Shown in pieces: positions 8,940 through 19,764 of a stretch of DNA of 64,000 bases. Within the stretch, counting starts at the first letter, position 1, and each line of letters opens with the position of its first letter. This DNA is from an uncultured beta proteobacterium (lineage in GTDB: Bacteria > Pseudomonadota > Gammaproteobacteria > Burkholderiales > Burkholderiaceae_C), in assembly GCA_903845935.1 (NCBI GenBank), contig CAIMZI010000079.1, forward strand, positions 1 through 64,000, read 5' to 3'. Position numbers and translations under genes: made by a program. The notes beneath the pieces are model-generated. The model made no database searches. It was given only the letters and a program-made list of their open reading frames with translations, and was not told where the DNA came from.

Positions 8940-8948
8940 TGCTAAAAT
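8940..8948 (+). promoter_or_regulatory. Putative extended -10 promoter of ndk
   Basis: TGCTAAAAT is an extended -10 (TGn plus TAAAAT) in the 75-base gap between rluB and ndk, 51 bases before the ndk ATG. No good -35 is seen at 16-18 bp, which is usual for extended -10 promoters. Confidence 0.5.
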
Positions 8949-8998
8949 GATAGGCTTTGCCACTCGGGCAAATTACTCAATCCAGATCAGGAATTTTC

Positions 8999-9424
8999 AT
9001 GACTATCGAACGCACTCTCTCCATCATCAAGCCTGACGCCGTTGCCAAAAACGTGATCGGTCAAATCTACGCCCGCTTTGAAGCCGCTGGCCTGAAGGTG
9101 GTTGCCGCCCGTATGGCGCATCTGTCTCGCCGCGAAGCCGAAGCGTTTTACGCGGTGCACGCAGCCCGTCCCTTCTTCAAGGACCTGGTGGAATTCATGA
9201 TCTCTGGCCCGGTGATGATCACGGCCCTGGAAGGTGAAAACGCCATCCTGAAGAACCGTGACCTGATGGGCGCTACCGACCCCAAGAAGGCCGACGCCGG
9301 CACCATCCGCGCTGACTTCGCTGACAGCATCGACGCCAACGCCGTGCACGGCTCTGACGCTGCGGAGACGGCTGCGGTGGAAATCGCATTCTTCTTCCCC
9401 GGCACCGACGTCTTCGCACGCTAA
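8999..9424 (+). CDS. ndk: Nucleoside diphosphate kinase
   Basis: A 141-aa NDP kinase that transfers the gamma phosphate between nucleoside di- and triphosphates via a phosphohistidine. The N-terminal [12 protein letters not shown] and the active-site segment NAVHGSD, with the phosphorylated His, are intact. The track starts at 8957, but the ATG at 8999 has an AGGA ribosome site and gives exactly the family length. A promoter-like sequence lies just upstream, and rlmN follows after 12 bases. Confidence 0.97.
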   Translation: MTIERTLSIIKPDAVAKNVIGQIYARFEAAGLKVVAARMAHLSRREAEAFYAVHAARPFFKDLVEFMISGPVMITALEGENAILKNRDLMGATDPKKADAGTIRADFADSIDANAVHGSDAAETAAVEIAFFFPGTDVFAR

Positions 9425-9436
9425 TCTGGCTTTTCA

Positions 9437-10585
9437 ATGACGGCCAACCTGCTTGATTACGATCTGGACGGATTGGCTGCTTTTTGCGAGCGGCTGGGTG
9501 AGAAGCGTTTTCGCGCCACCCAGTTGTTTCGCTGGATTCATCAAAAAGGCGCGGTCCAATTTGATGACATGACGGATCTGGCCAAGTCCTTGCGCGAAAA
9601 GCTCAAGACCACGGCGCATATCCAGGCGCTCACCGTTCTGTCCCAACATATTTCTTCTGATGGCACCATCAAGTGGCTGTTTGACGTGGGCGGCGGCAAC
9701 GCCATTGAGACGGTATTTATTCCCGAAGACGACAGAGGCACGTTGTGTGTGTCATCCCAGGCCGGTTGTGCCGTGGGTTGCCGCTTCTGTTCCACGGGGC
9801 ATCAGGGTTTCAGCCGCAATCTGACTGCAGCTGAAATCATTGGACAACTCTGGTTTGCCGAGCATTTCCTGCGCAAGTATCTGGGCGTGGAGGAACGCGT
9901 CATCTCCAATGTGGTGATGATGGGCATGGGCGAGCCGCTACAAAACTACCTGCCTGTGGTGCAAAGCCTGCGCGTGATGCTGGACGATCACGGCTATGGC
10001 CTGTCACGCCGCCGGGTCACCGTTTCCACCTCGGGTGTGGTGCTCAAAATGGATAGACTGGGCCAGGATTGTGCCGTGGCTTTGGCGGTTTCCCTGCACG
10101 CACCCAACGATGCCTTGCGCGATAACCTGGTGCCACTGAATCGGACCTATCCGCTAAAAGAATTGATGGCGGCCTGCCAGCGCTACTTGGAGTTTGCACC
10201 GCGCGACTTCATCACCTTCGAATATTGCATGTTGGATGGCGTCAATGACACGCCGGTCCATGCCCAGGAACTGGTGGAGCTGGTCCAGGCCCATGGCAAA
10301 AATGGCTGGTGCAAGCTCAACTTGATTCCCTTCAACCCATTTCCCGCCTCCGGACTGAAGCGCTCGAACCACAGCGCCGTGCTGGCGTTTGCACAGGTGC
10401 TGAGCGCCGCAGGCATTGTGACCACCGTGCGCAAAACGCGGGGCGACGATATCGATGCCGCATGCGGCCAACTGGCCGGCGATGTGCAGGACCGCACCTC
10501 GGTGCTCAAGCGCATGGCCAAGCAGCGCACCATCATGCTGACGCCGGTATCCGAGCCAGCGACGCTGCGAGAACCGGGCACATGA
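9437..10585 (+). CDS. rlmN: Dual-specificity 23S rRNA/tRNA (adenine-C2) methyltransferase RlmN
   Basis: A 382-aa radical SAM enzyme that methylates C2 of A2503 in 23S rRNA and of A37 in some tRNAs. The iron-sulfur motif CAVGCRFC lies near residue 115 and GMGEPLQNY near 175. The conserved methyl-carrying Cys is expected in the [14 protein letters not shown] segment near the C-terminus. The ATGA overlap with the next gene indicates coupling. This rlmN-pilW-rodZ-ispG-hisS order is typical of Beta- and Gammaproteobacteria. Confidence 0.97.
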   Translation: MTANLLDYDLDGLAAFCERLGEKRFRATQLFRWIHQKGAVQFDDMTDLAKSLREKLKTTAHIQALTVLSQHISSDGTIKWLFDVGGGNAIETVFIPEDDRGTLCVSSQAGCAVGCRFCSTGHQGFSRNLTAAEIIGQLWFAEHFLRKYLGVEERVISNVVMMGMGEPLQNYLPVVQSLRVMLDDHGYGLSRRRVTVSTSGVVLKMDRLGQDCAVALAVSLHAPNDALRDNLVPLNRTYPLKELMAACQRYLEFAPRDFITFEYCMLDGVNDTPVHAQELVELVQAHGKNGWCKLNLIPFNPFPASGLKRSNHSAVLAFAQVLSAAGIVTTVRKTRGDDIDAACGQLAGDVQDRTSVLKRMAKQRTIMLTPVSEPATLREPGT

Positions 10586-11406
10586 AATTAAGCGGGCGCT
10601 TTCAAGTTGCGGCTCTGCTGGCCGCAGGCTTTATGGCCCTGCTGCTGTTGGGCGGCGGTCTGGCAGCTTGCGCGTCCGGTGCCACGTCTGCTTCCGCCAG
10701 TCCACCGACCTATACCGAGTCGGACGAGCCTGAGAGCCGCAAGCGCGCCACCAACCGCCTCAAACTCGCGGTCCTGTATTTTCAGGACGCCAAGTTGAAT
10801 TTCGCGTTGGATGAAGTCAAGCAGGCCATAGTCAATGACCCCAATTGGTTTGAGCCCTACGGCATGCGTGGCCTGATCTACCTGCAAACCGGCGAGTTCG
10901 CGCTGGCCGAGACCAGCTTTCAAAAGGCCTTGTCTATCAACCCGCAGTCCGCCGACACCATGCACAACTACGGCTTTCTGCTGTGCAAAATGAAGCGTCC
11001 CGCCGAGGCCATGAGGTGGTTTGCTGCGGCCCTGGCAGACCCCGGCTATGGCCAGCGCGCCAAGACCTGGAGCGCGCAGGGCAATTGCCAGCTTGCCAAT
11101 GGCCAGAGCGCTGATGCCGAGGTCAGCTACCTGCATTCCTTTGAACTCGATGCCGGCAATCCGGCCACTGGCTACAGCCTTGCTAGTCTGCTGTTTCAGC
11201 GCGGTGAAATGCAGAAGGCGCTGTTCTATGCCCGCCGTGTCAACAACGGTGAGCGCGCGACGGCAGAGTCGCTGTGGCTGGGCATCAAGATCGAACGCAG
11301 CCTGGGCAACCGGGACGCACAGTCGCAGCTGGAAGATCAATTGCGCAGGCGCTTTGGCCAATCAAGCCAGGCCCTGGCACTGGAGCGAGGAGCTTTTAAT
11401 GAGTGA
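10582..11406 (+). CDS. pilW: Type IV pilus biogenesis/stability lipoprotein PilW (PilF)
   Basis: A 274-aa TPR lipoprotein, the pilotin that helps the PilQ secretin assemble in the outer membrane. The signal peptide ends in the lipobox LAAC (Cys near residue 31). TPR units follow, such as [18 protein letters not shown]. The true start is the ATG at 10582, overlapping the rlmN TGA (ATGA); the tracked start at 10309 lies inside rlmN in another frame. It overlaps the rodZ-like gene by 8 bases. No other pilus genes are in this window. Confidence 0.93.
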   Translation: MKLSGRFQVAALLAAGFMALLLLGGGLAACASGATSASASPPTYTESDEPESRKRATNRLKLAVLYFQDAKLNFALDEVKQAIVNDPNWFEPYGMRGLIYLQTGEFALAETSFQKALSINPQSADTMHNYGFLLCKMKRPAEAMRWFAAALADPGYGQRAKTWSAQGNCQLANGQSADAEVSYLHSFELDAGNPATGYSLASLLFQRGEMQKALFYARRVNNGERATAESLWLGIKIERSLGNRDAQSQLEDQLRRRFGQSSQALALERGAFNE

Positions 11407-12259
11407 AGATTTGCAGAACCTCGGCCCACCAGTCCAGACGGCCGGTGCGCTGTTGCGCCAGGCAAGGGAATCCACCGGTCTGCATATTGCAGCGCTGGCG
11501 GTTGCCATGAAGGTGCCGGTCAAGAAACTGGAGGCGCTAGAGGCGGACCGTCTGGACACGCTGCACGATGCGGTCTTTGTCCGCGCCCTGGCTGCCAGCA
11601 TGTGCCGCACCCTCAAGATCGACCCGTTGCCGGTGCTGGGTCTGCTGCCAAAGACCGTGGCGCTCCAATTTGAGCGCGATGACCGCGGCATTAACATGCC
11701 CTACAGCTCAGGCCTGTTGGCCGGCAATGGTCTCAGGGGGCTATTTGCCAAACCCGCCGTGCTGCTGGTAGCGGCGCTGGTGATAGGGGCATTGGCCGTG
11801 ATATGGGTTCCGCAATCGGGGGTCACCGAGCGCGCCGCGGAGCTGCTGGCTCAGCCCAAGGTAATGATTCCTGCCAATCCCGCCAGCGCGGCTGCAGCGA
11901 TTGCAGCACCTGAAGCCGCCACGCCCATGGCTTCCGCCGCAGCGTTGGCAATAGCGCCAGCGGCTTCTGCCAGTGTGGCCGTAGTGGCGCAAGCTGCGCC
12001 CGCCTCAGCGCCTGCTTCGGGCGCAGAGGCTGTGGTACTCAAGGCCAGTGGCAGTGCCTGGGTACGGGTCAGCGACAGCCGGGGCGTGGTTCAGTTTGAA
12101 AAGACGCTATCCGCTGGCGAAAGTGCTACGGCAGGCGGCGCCATGCCGCTGTCGGTGGTGCTTGGCAATGCGGCTGCGACCGCGGTGATGGTGCATGGGC
12201 AAGCTTTTGATCTGGTTGCCGTGACCAAAGACAATGTAGCCCGTTTTGAGGTGAAGTAA
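11399..12259 (+). CDS. rodZ: RodZ-like cytoskeletal membrane protein
   Basis: A 286-aa protein with RodZ layout. A cytoplasmic helix-turn-helix ([35 protein letters not shown]) is followed by a single transmembrane helix ([19 protein letters not shown], about residues 117-135). An Ala/Pro-rich periplasmic linker and a C-terminal DUF4115 beta domain complete it. RodZ links MreB to the elongation machinery. The start is the ATG at 11399 with GGAGCGAGGAG upstream, 8 bases inside pilW; the track's 11021 start is an extension through pilW. Its TAA shares one base with the ispG ATG. Confidence 0.92.
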   Translation: MSEDLQNLGPPVQTAGALLRQARESTGLHIAALAVAMKVPVKKLEALEADRLDTLHDAVFVRALAASMCRTLKIDPLPVLGLLPKTVALQFERDDRGINMPYSSGLLAGNGLRGLFAKPAVLLVAALVIGALAVIWVPQSGVTERAAELLAQPKVMIPANPASAAAAIAAPEAATPMASAAALAIAPAASASVAVVAQAAPASAPASGAEAVVLKASGSAWVRVSDSRGVVQFEKTLSAGESATAGGAMPLSVVLGNAAATAVMVHGQAFDLVAVTKDNVARFEVK

Positions 12260-13539
12260 TGCAAGAACAAAAGGCCATTGAGTTGGCGTCTCCTCGCGTG
12301 CGCAGCTCGTTGCGCGCCGACGTGGCATGGGGTAGTCGGGTGGTTTCCATGGGTGCTGGCGAGCCGGTGCGCGTGCAGTCCATGACCAATACCGATACCG
12401 AACAGGCGGTGGAAACGGCGCTGCAGGTCAAGGAGCTGGCGATCGCCGGTTCCGAGATGGTGCGCATCACCGTCAACACGCCGGAGGCGGCCCAGGCCGT
12501 GCCCTATATCCGCGAGCAGCTCGACCGCATGGGCATAGACGTGCCCCTGATTGGGGACTTCCATTTCAACGGCCACCGCCTGCTGACCGATTATCCGGAG
12601 TGCGCCCAGGCCCTGTCCAAGTACCGCATCAATCCCGGCAATGTGGGCAAGGGCGACAAGCGCGACCGCCAGTTCGGCCAGATGATTGAAGCCGCTGTGC
12701 GCTGGAATAAGCCGGTGCGCATTGGTGTCAACTGGGGCAGCCTGGACCAGGAGTTGCTGGCTTCCATGATGGACGAAAACAGTAGGCGCAAACAGCCCTG
12801 GGACGCCAAGCCGGTGATGTATGAAGCCTTGATCACCTCGGCCATCGCATCGGCCCAGCGCGCCGTGGAGATGGGACTGCCAGCGCATCAAATTTTGCTG
12901 TCCTGCAAGGTCAGCGGTGTGCGCGATCTGGTGGCGGTGTACCGCGAACTGGGCAAGCGCTGCGACTATGCGTTGCACCTGGGCCTGACCGAAGCCGGTA
13001 TGGGCACCAAGGGCACGGTGGCCTCCAGCACGGCACTCGCCATTTTGTTGCAAGAAGGCATTGGCGACACCATTCGCGTCTCGCTGACCCCTGCACCCGG
13101 CGAGTCGCGCACCCAAGAGGTGGTGATTGCCAACGAAATTTTGCAGTCCTTGGGCCTGCGCACCTTTGTGCCCAGCGTCACTGCTTGCCCCGGTTGTGGC
13201 CGCACCACCAGCACCACCTTCCAGGAGCTGACCCAGCAGATCGACGATTTTTTGCGCGCGCAGATGCCGGTCTGGCGGGTCCGCTATCCCGGTGTGGAAC
13301 ACCTCAAGGTGGCGGTGATGGGTTGCATTGTGAACGGCCCCGGCGAGAGCAAACACGCCGATATTGGCATCAGCCTGCCGGGCACCGGCGAGGCGCCTGC
13401 CGCTCCGGTCTTTATTGACGGTGAAAAGCGCATGACGCTGCGCGGCGAACACATCGCCACCGATTTCCAGAAAGTGGTGGAAGACTATATCGAGCAGCGC
13501 TTTGCGGTGGCTGCGACTTCCACTGCGATCGACACCTGA
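12259..13539 (+). CDS. ispG: 4-hydroxy-3-methylbut-2-enyl-diphosphate synthase (flavodoxin), IspG
   Basis: A 426-aa iron-sulfur enzyme of the MEP isoprenoid pathway that reductively opens the cyclodiphosphate MEcPP to HMBPP. The TIM-barrel N-terminal region ([21 protein letters not shown]) and the C-terminal 4Fe-4S cysteines in [10 protein letters not shown] and [11 protein letters not shown] are intact. It starts at the last base of rodZ (TAATG). hisS follows after 6 bases. Length is normal for proteobacterial IspG. Confidence 0.97.
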   Translation: MQEQKAIELASPRVRSSLRADVAWGSRVVSMGAGEPVRVQSMTNTDTEQAVETALQVKELAIAGSEMVRITVNTPEAAQAVPYIREQLDRMGIDVPLIGDFHFNGHRLLTDYPECAQALSKYRINPGNVGKGDKRDRQFGQMIEAAVRWNKPVRIGVNWGSLDQELLASMMDENSRRKQPWDAKPVMYEALITSAIASAQRAVEMGLPAHQILLSCKVSGVRDLVAVYRELGKRCDYALHLGLTEAGMGTKGTVASSTALAILLQEGIGDTIRVSLTPAPGESRTQEVVIANEILQSLGLRTFVPSVTACPGCGRTTSTTFQELTQQIDDFLRAQMPVWRVRYPGVEHLKVAVMGCIVNGPGESKHADIGISLPGTGEAPAAPVFIDGEKRMTLRGEHIATDFQKVVEDYIEQRFAVAATSTAIDT

Positions 13540-13545
13540 AAACGC

Positions 13546-14859
13546 ATGAACGAAAAAATCACTCCACGCAAAGTGGAAAAGTTGCTGGCCGTCAAAGGCA
13601 TGAACGACATCCTGCCGCCGGAATCGGCGCGCTGGGAAGCATTGGAGGAGCGGGTGCGCGAGCTGATGCGCCGCTTTGCCTATGAGAATGTGCGCACGCC
13701 TATCGTGGAACCCACCGCCCTGTTTGTGCGCGGCCTGGGCGAGGTGACCGACATCGTGGAAAAGGAGATGTACTCCTTTGACGACCGGTTGAACGGCGAG
13801 GCGCTGACCCTGCGCCCGGAAAACACCGCCGGTGTGGTGCGTGCCGCCATCGAGCACACGCTCTTGTATAACGGCCCCAAGCGGCTGTACTACATGGGGC
13901 CAATGTTCCGCCATGAGCGCCCGCAACGTGGCCGTTACCGCCAGTTCCACCAGATTGGCGCCGAGGCGCTGGGCTTTTCCGGCGGCGAGATCGATGCCGA
14001 GCTGATCCTGATGGCGCATGCGCTGTGGCAGGAGCTGGGCCTGACCGACGTGGCGTTGCAGCTCAATAGCCTGGGTCAACCCGATGAGCGCCAGCAGCAC
14101 CGCGCCGCCTTGATTCAGCACTTTGAAGCCCATCACGATCTGTTGGATGAAGAGGCCAAGCGTCGCCTGCACCTGAACCCGCTTCGCCTGCTGGACAGCA
14201 AAAACCCGGCCATGCAGGCGGTGATCGAAGCCGCGCCACGGCTGCTGGATTTTCTGGGCGAAGCCTCCAAGCGCCATTTGCAAAGCGTCACCGACGTGCT
14301 GGATGCCTGCGGCGTGGCCTACTCCATCAACCCGCGCCTGGTGCGCGGCATGGACTATTACAACCTCACGGTGTTTGAGTTCGTCACCACCAAGCTGGGC
14401 TCGCAGGGCACGATTTGCGCCGGTGGCCGCTACGACTACCTGTTTGAACAGGTGGGCGGCAAGCCCACGCCGGCCGTCGGTTGGGCGATTGGCATGGAAC
14501 GCGTGCTGGAGCTGCTCAAGGAGCAGGGCACGGCCGATTCCGGCCCCGCGCCCGATGCCTACGCGATTGTTCCGGACGCGGCTTTTCTGTCGACCGTGAT
14601 GGTTTGCCTGCAGGCCTTGCGCGCCCAAGGGGTGTCGGTTCAGATGCACGCCTCCAGCGCCGAGGGCATGGCCAGCATGAAGTCGCAGTTCAAGCGAGCC
14701 GACGCTTCGGGCGCTGCTTACGCCCTGGTGTTTGGTGCCGACGAGATGGCGCAGGGACAGGTCACGGTGAAGGCGCTGCGTGATGCGGGCATCGCACAAC
14801 TAAGCCATGCGCTATCCTGTGCGGCCGAATGGGCCAAGAGCCTACAATCCAACGCTTAA
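13546..14859 (+). CDS. hisS: Histidyl-tRNA synthetase
   Basis: A 437-aa class II aminoacyl-tRNA synthetase. Visible features are [11 protein letters not shown] at the N-terminus, motif 2 around [15 protein letters not shown], the histidine-specific [15 protein letters not shown] and GRYDYL, and motif 3 [13 protein letters not shown]. An anticodon-binding domain fills the last 100 residues. It is clearly distinct from the HisZ paralogue at 22.3 kb, which lacks the anticodon domain. Confidence 0.97.
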   Translation: MNEKITPRKVEKLLAVKGMNDILPPESARWEALEERVRELMRRFAYENVRTPIVEPTALFVRGLGEVTDIVEKEMYSFDDRLNGEALTLRPENTAGVVRAAIEHTLLYNGPKRLYYMGPMFRHERPQRGRYRQFHQIGAEALGFSGGEIDAELILMAHALWQELGLTDVALQLNSLGQPDERQQHRAALIQHFEAHHDLLDEEAKRRLHLNPLRLLDSKNPAMQAVIEAAPRLLDFLGEASKRHLQSVTDVLDACGVAYSINPRLVRGMDYYNLTVFEFVTTKLGSQGTICAGGRYDYLFEQVGGKPTPAVGWAIGMERVLELLKEQGTADSGPAPDAYAIVPDAAFLSTVMVCLQALRAQGVSVQMHASSAEGMASMKSQFKRADASGAAYALVFGADEMAQGQVTVKALRDAGIAQLSHALSCAAEWAKSLQSNA

Positions 14860-14871
14860 CTCATAAGTTCC

Positions 14872-15561
14872 ATGGCAAATCATCTAGACCTCGAAGAACA
14901 AGAACAGCTTGATGAAATCAAGCATTTCTGGAAGCAATACGGCAACGCCATCACCTGGGTTTTGATTGTCGTACTGGGCGCTTTTGCTGCCTGGAATGGC
15001 TACCAGTACTGGCAACGCAACCAGGCCGCACAGGCTGCCGCCATGTTCGATGAAATCGAAAAAGTGACGCGCGAGGGCGATGCCGACAAGATTAACCGCG
15101 CCTTCAAGGAGATGCAGGAGCGCTTTGCGTCTACCGCCTACGCGCCGCAGGCCGGGCTGCTGGTGGCCAAGACCCTGTACGAGTCTGGTAAGGTCGATCC
15201 TGCCAAGGCGGCACTGACCTGGGTGGCGGAAAAATCAAGTGATGCAGGTTATGCCTCGGTGGCACGCTTGCGTCTGGCCGGTGTGTTGATGGACGGCAAG
15301 GCCTATGACGAGGCCCTGAAGGTGCTGGACAGCGGCATCACGGAAGAATTTGCTGCGCTGCAGGCGGATCGCCGCGGTGACATCCTGCTGGCTCAAGGCA
15401 AGAAGCCCGAAGCCAAGGAGCAATACCTCAAGGCCTTCAAGTTGTTTGACGAGAGTACCGACTACCGCCGTCTGGTGCTGGTCAAACTCAATACCCTTGG
15501 CGTGGATCCGATGGTGGCAGACAAGCCTGTCGTCGTGCAAGCCGCCGTTGTAGCGAAGTGA
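14872..15561 (+). CDS. yfgM: YfgM family periplasmic TPR protein (SecYEG ancillary)
   Basis: A 229-aa protein with a short acidic cytosolic head, one transmembrane helix (AITWVLIVVLGAFAAWNGY, about residues 24-42) and a periplasmic TPR-like domain. In E. coli YfgM associates with the Sec translocon and PpiD and passes substrates to periplasmic chaperones. The hisS-yfgM-bamB-der order is the classical one and supports the name. The TGA stop overlaps the GTG of bamB. Confidence 0.93.
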   Translation: MANHLDLEEQEQLDEIKHFWKQYGNAITWVLIVVLGAFAAWNGYQYWQRNQAAQAAAMFDEIEKVTREGDADKINRAFKEMQERFASTAYAPQAGLLVAKTLYESGKVDPAKAALTWVAEKSSDAGYASVARLRLAGVLMDGKAYDEALKVLDSGITEEFAALQADRRGDILLAQGKKPEAKEQYLKAFKLFDESTDYRRLVLVKLNTLGVDPMVADKPVVVQAAVVAK

Positions 15562-16724
15562 ACCAAGTGAAGCAAGTGAAGCAAGTGAAGCACCTTCTGC
15601 TGCGTGGAGTCTCGGGACTGCGCTATCCGCTCGCTGCGGCTTTGGCCTTGACCCTGTTGGCCTGTGCCGGGCCCGAGCGACCCAAGCCCGCGCAGCTGGC
15701 AGCCAATGTGCCGCTGATCGGTGTGCGTGCCCTCTGGACCGCATCCATTGGGCCGGTAGATTTTCCGCTGGACATGCGTGTGGTGGAGGGCCGCGCCTAT
15801 GTGGCCAGCGGTGATGGCACGGTGGCTGCGATTGATACGCGCACTGGTGCCGACCTGTGGCGCACCGCACTTGATACGCGCTTGAGTGCCGGCGTCGGCA
15901 GCGACGGCCGCTACGCCGCCGTGGTGACCCGCGCCAATGAACTGGTGGTGCTGGATGCTGGCAAACTGGCCTGGCGCCAAAAGCTCAAGGCACTGACGCT
16001 GACGGCTCCGCTGGTGGCGGGTGGACGGGTGTTCACCCTCTCCGCCGACCGCAGCGTTTCCTCCTTTGATGCCGCCGATGGCCAACGCCTGTGGCAACAG
16101 CAAAAGTCTGCCGATCCGCTGGTACTGGGTCAATCGGGCTTGCTGACGGCCGTGGGCGATACGCTGATCGCAGGAATCGGCGGCAAGGTGGCGGGGCTGA
16201 ATCCTACCACCGGTGCCACGCGCTGGGAAACTGCGGTGGTGAGCGCACGCGGCACCAATGAAGTGGAACGGCTGGTGGATGTGGTGTCGGGCTTTAGCCG
16301 CGACGGTAAGCAGATCTGTGTGCGCGCCTTCCAATACGCCGTGTCCTGTGTCGATGCCAGCAGCGGTCGTGCCCTATGGAGCAAACCGGCCAGCGGCAGC
16401 AGCGGCATAACGGGCGATGCCGGCACCGTATTTGGTTCCGAGGCCGATGGCAAGCTCAGCGCCTGGAGCCGCAAGGACGGAGAAAAACTCTGGACGCTGG
16501 ACCGTTACCGCTTCCGGGTTCTGAGCGCTCCTCTGGTGGCGGGCAACACTCTGATCGTAGGTGACGATGCGGGCAATTTGCACTTCCTGTCCAAGCAAGA
16601 CGGTGCGCCTCTGAACCGGGTCGTCACCGATGATTCCGGCCTGTCTGTATCGCCCGTGTTGGCCGACAAGACCTTGCTGGTGGTAAGCCGTCGTGGCTCC
16701 ATCTATGCGTTCAAGCCTGAGTAG
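15558..16724 (+). CDS. bamB: Outer membrane assembly lipoprotein BamB (PQQ beta-propeller)
   Basis: A 388-aa BAM-complex lipoprotein. The signal peptide ends at the lipobox LLAC (Cys near residue 36). The rest is an eight-bladed beta-propeller of PQQ-type repeats such as TGADLWRTALD and DGQRLWQQQKS. It scaffolds BamA in outer-membrane protein assembly together with BamD, also in this window. The exact start is unclear because four in-frame GTG codons lie in a 9-bp tandem repeat at 15558-15587; the first overlaps the yfgM stop. N-terminal variation would only affect the cleaved signal peptide. Confidence 0.95.
   Translation: MNQVKQVKQVKHLLLRGVSGLRYPLAAALALTLLACAGPERPKPAQLAANVPLIGVRALWTASIGPVDFPLDMRVVEGRAYVASGDGTVAAIDTRTGADLWRTALDTRLSAGVGSDGRYAAVVTRANELVVLDAGKLAWRQKLKALTLTAPLVAGGRVFTLSADRSVSSFDAADGQRLWQQQKSADPLVLGQSGLLTAVGDTLIAGIGGKVAGLNPTTGATRWETAVVSARGTNEVERLVDVVSGFSRDGKQICVRAFQYAVSCVDASSGRALWSKPASGSSGITGDAGTVFGSEADGKLSAWSRKDGEKLWTLDRYRFRVLSAPLVAGNTLIVGDDAGNLHFLSKQDGAPLNRVVTDDSGLSVSPVLADKTLLVVSRRGSIYAFKPE
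15559..15590 (+). repeat. Tandem 9-bp repeat over the bamB start (AAGTGAAGC)
   Basis: The sequence around the yfgM/bamB junction reads GTGAACCAA GTGAAGCAA GTGAAGCAA GTGAAGCAC. This is a 9-bp unit repeated about four times, encoding Gln-Val-Lys repeats and giving four in-frame GTG codons. Repeat-number changes would keep the frame but lengthen or shorten the leader and move potential starts. Confidence 0.85.
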
Positions 16725-16742
16725 GCTGTTTTTAAAGCCTCT

Positions 16743-18080
16743 ATGAAACCCGTTATCGCGCTGGTGGGCCGACCCAATGTCGGCAAGTCCACCCTGTTCA
16801 ACCGCCTGACCAAGACCCGCGACGCCATCGTAGCGGATTTTGCTGGCTTGACCCGGGATCGCCATTATGGCAATGGCACGCAGGGCAAGCACGACTACAT
16901 CGTGATTGACACCGGCGGCTTCGAGCCCGACGCCGAAAGCGGCATTTACAAGGAAATGGCCAAGCAGACCCGTCAGGCCGTGGCCGAGGCCGACGTGGTG
17001 GTGTTTGTGGTCGATGCGCGTGCCGGTGTGTCCTCGCAAGACCATGACATTGCCAAGTATTTGCGCAAGCTCGGCAAGCCCTGTCTGCTGGTGGCCAACA
17101 AGGCCGAAGGCATGACCGAGGGCGTGCAGCTGGGCGAGTTTTTCGAGCTCGGTCTAGGTGAAGTCGTGCCGGTGTCTGCCTCGCACGGCCAAGGCATACG
17201 CACCTTGGTAGAGATGGCGCTGGCGCCCTTGAAGCTGCCAGATGAACCCGAAGAAATTGCCGAAGTAGACCCCGGCGTGATCAAGCTGGCGGTGGCTGGC
17301 CGACCCAATGTCGGCAAGTCGACGCTGATCAATACCTGGCTGGGCGAAGAACGACTGGTCGCATTTGACCTTCCGGGTACCACGCGCGATGCCATCTCGG
17401 TACCGTTTGAGCGCAATGGCCAACGCTTCGAGTTGGTCGATACGGCCGGTTTGCGCCGCAAGGGTCAGGTGTTCGAGGCCATCGAGAAGTTCTCCGTGGT
17501 CAAGACGCTGCAGGCCATTGAATCGTCCAGCGTGGTGCTGTTGCTGATCGATGCCACCCAGGGTGTGACCGATCAGGACGCCCATATCGCGGGCTACATT
17601 CTGGAGTCTGGCAGGGCGGTGGTGATTGCGGTCAATAAGTGGGATGCGGTGGACGAATACCAGCGCGAGCTGGTCAAGCGTTCACTGGAAACCCGCATGG
17701 GCTTTCTCAAGTTTGCCACCGTACACTTTATCTCGGCGCAAAAGCGCCAGGGCCTGGGGCCGCTCTGGGACTCCATCGCCCAAGCCCATCGTTCCGCCAA
17801 TTGCAAAATGCCCACGCCGGTGCTGACCCGGTTGCTGCTGGAGGCGGTGCAGTTCCAGACCCCCAAGAAGACTGGCATGTACCGGCCCAAGCTGCGCTAC
17901 GCCCATCAGGGCGGCATGAACCCGCCCATCATCATCATTCACGGCAATTCGCTGGAGCATGTCACCGAGTCCTATAAACGCTTTCTCGAAGGGCGTTTTC
18001 GCAAGGAGTTTGATTTGGTGGGAACGCCGCTGCGCATCCAGATGAAGAGCGCGTCCAACCCGTACGCGGACAAGGACTGA
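16743..18080 (+). CDS. der: Ribosome assembly GTPase Der (EngA)
   Basis: A 445-aa GTPase with two tandem G domains and a C-terminal KH-like domain, needed for 50S subunit maturation. G1 loops GRPNVGKST occur at about residues 8-16 and 185-193. DTGG and DTAG G3 motifs and NKAE/NKWD G4 motifs are visible. The C-terminal [15 protein letters not shown] is typical. It follows bamB by 18 bases in the conserved yfgM-bamB-der-hfq-hflX order. Confidence 0.98.
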   Translation: MKPVIALVGRPNVGKSTLFNRLTKTRDAIVADFAGLTRDRHYGNGTQGKHDYIVIDTGGFEPDAESGIYKEMAKQTRQAVAEADVVVFVVDARAGVSSQDHDIAKYLRKLGKPCLLVANKAEGMTEGVQLGEFFELGLGEVVPVSASHGQGIRTLVEMALAPLKLPDEPEEIAEVDPGVIKLAVAGRPNVGKSTLINTWLGEERLVAFDLPGTTRDAISVPFERNGQRFELVDTAGLRRKGQVFEAIEKFSVVKTLQAIESSSVVLLLIDATQGVTDQDAHIAGYILESGRAVVIAVNKWDAVDEYQRELVKRSLETRMGFLKFATVHFISAQKRQGLGPLWDSIAQAHRSANCKMPTPVLTRLLLEAVQFQTPKKTGMYRPKLRYAHQGGMNPPIIIIHGNSLEHVTESYKRFLEGRFRKEFDLVGTPLRIQMKSASNPYADKD

Positions 18081-18184
18081 GCCCGTTCAGTTGGCTTGCA
18101 AGGAATTTGCACAGCCCGGGTCTGAAGTCAGGCGAATTGTGCTATCGTTAGCGCTTATCAATTTTTTCGAACACGGAAAATATC

Positions 18185-18436
18185 GTGAATAATAAAGGCC
18201 AGCTCCTTCAAGACCCCTTCCTCAACGCTTTGCGTAGGGAGCACGTGCCGGTGTCCATTTATTTGGTCAACGGTATCAAGTTGCAGGGTCAAATCGAATC
18301 ATTTGATCAGTACGTGGTGCTGCTGCGCAACACCGTGACTCAAATGGTTTACAAGCACGCGATCTCTACGATCGTCCCCGGCCGTGCGGTAACCTTCAGT
18401 GCCGGCGGCGCCGAAGAGCAGCCTCCTGCAGCCTGA
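18185..18436 (+). CDS. hfq: RNA chaperone Hfq
   Basis: An 83-aa Sm-like hexameric RNA chaperone that promotes sRNA-mRNA pairing. Sm1 ([21 protein letters not shown]) and Sm2 ([10 protein letters not shown]) are intact, including the distal- and proximal-face residues, with a short acidic/Pro tail. The start is a GTG at 18185 preceded by GGAAAA. A 104-base gap separates it from der and may contain a promoter, but no convincing -35/-10 pair is visible. Confidence 0.98.
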   Translation: MNNKGQLLQDPFLNALRREHVPVSIYLVNGIKLQGQIESFDQYVVLLRNTVTQMVYKHAISTIVPGRAVTFSAGGAEEQPPAA

Positions 18437-18484
18437 TCTGACGGCAGCGCCCGAAACGGACGCTGCGGCGTCGACGCCCATACT

Positions 18485-19669
18485 TTGACCGCTCCATTGC
18501 AGAAAACCCGGGCCGCCACGATTCTGGTGGGTGTCGACCTGGGCCTTCCTCATTTTGATGCAGAGCTGGAAGAGCTGGGCCTGCTAGCGCAGACTGCTGG
18601 CATGCAGCCGGTGGCTCGCGTTACTTGCAAGCGCCGTGCGCCGGACGCTGCGCTCTTCATCGGCTCCGGAAAGGCCGACGAAATCAAACTTCTGGCAGCC
18701 CAAGTGGGTGCCACCGAAGTGCTGTTTGATCAGTCGCTCAGCCCCGGTCAACAGCGCAACCTGGAGCGACATCTGGAGCTGCCGGTCAATGACCGCACCT
18801 TTTTAATTCTGGAAATCTTCGCCCAGCGCGCCCGCAGCCACGAAGGCAAGCTGCAGGTCGAACTGGCCCGCCTGCAATACCTCAGCACGCGCTTGGTGCG
18901 GCGTTGGTCGCACCTGGAGCGCCAGAGTGGCGGCATCGGCATGCGCGGCGGCCCGGGCGAGGCGCAGATCGAACTCGACCGACGCATGATTGGTGAAACC
19001 ATCAAGCGCACCAAGGAGCGGCTCTCCAAGGTCAAGAAGCAGCGCCAAACCCAGCGCCGCCAGCGCGAGCGCCGCGATGCCTTCAATATTTCGCTGATCG
19101 GCTATACCAATGCCGGCAAGTCGACCCTGTTTAACGCCTTGGTCAAGGCGCGTGCCTATGCCGCCGACCAGTTGTTTGCCACGCTAGACACGACCACCCG
19201 CCAGCTGTATTTGGGCGAGGCCGCACGATCGGTGTCGCTATCGGACACGGTGGGCTTTATCCGCGACCTGCCGCACGGGCTGGTGGACGCATTTCAGGCC
19301 ACCTTGCAGGAAGCCGTTGATGCGGATCTGCTGCTGCATGTGGTGGATGCGTCCAATCCCGACCATGTGGAGCAGATTGCGCAGGTGCAGCGCGTGCTCA
19401 AGGAAATCGGCGCGCAGGACATCCCGCAACTGCTGGTCTTCAACAAGACCGATGCCTTAGATGCCGACCAACAACCTTTGCGTCTGGTGGATGAATACGA
19501 AATAGACGGCGTGCAAACCCCCCGGGTTTTTGCCAGTGCCAAGAGCCTCATTGGCTTGCCGGAACTGCGGCACAAGCTGTCTTCGATTGTGAGTGCCGCG
19601 GTGCCAGCAGAAGTTGTGGTACCGGATATCCGCCTGGATGACCCTGAAAATGACGGGGCTGCATTGTGA
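18485..19669 (+). CDS. hflX: GTPase HflX
   Basis: A 394-aa ribosome-binding GTPase of the Obg-HflX superfamily that rescues or splits stalled ribosomes. The N-terminal HflX domain includes GSGKADEIKLL and SHEGKLQVELARLQY, followed by GGIGMRGGPGE. The G domain carries GYTNAGKSTLFN and DTVGFIRDLPH. The start is a TTG at 18485, 48 bases after hfq. The 3' end overlaps the tracked hflK ORF, but the likely hflK start is further on. Confidence 0.96.
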   Translation: MTAPLQKTRAATILVGVDLGLPHFDAELEELGLLAQTAGMQPVARVTCKRRAPDAALFIGSGKADEIKLLAAQVGATEVLFDQSLSPGQQRNLERHLELPVNDRTFLILEIFAQRARSHEGKLQVELARLQYLSTRLVRRWSHLERQSGGIGMRGGPGEAQIELDRRMIGETIKRTKERLSKVKKQRQTQRRQRERRDAFNISLIGYTNAGKSTLFNALVKARAYAADQLFATLDTTTRQLYLGEAARSVSLSDTVGFIRDLPHGLVDAFQATLQEAVDADLLLHVVDASNPDHVEQIAQVQRVLKEIGAQDIPQLLVFNKTDALDADQQPLRLVDEYEIDGVQTPRVFASAKSLIGLPELRHKLSSIVSAAVPAEVVVPDIRLDDPENDGAAL

Positions 19670-19764
19670 TTGGGCACAATCAGCGCTCTGCCAATAAAGT
19701 TGAAGCAATGAAATTTCTACACTCCCGGTTGAACTGGGCCCTGCCTTTGCAGGGACTCCAACGT

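Noticed and set aside
12091-14799. 902-aa minus-strand ORF
   Set aside because: It lies entirely antisense to ispG and hisS, which are unambiguous. It is His/Gln/Ala-rich, as expected for the reverse frame of GC-rich coding sequence, and has no recognisable motif.
18130-18175. Possible hfq promoter around TTGTGC and TATCAA
   Set aside because: Spacing is 13 bp and the alternative -35 hexamers are poor; no consistent -35/-10 pair could be assigned.
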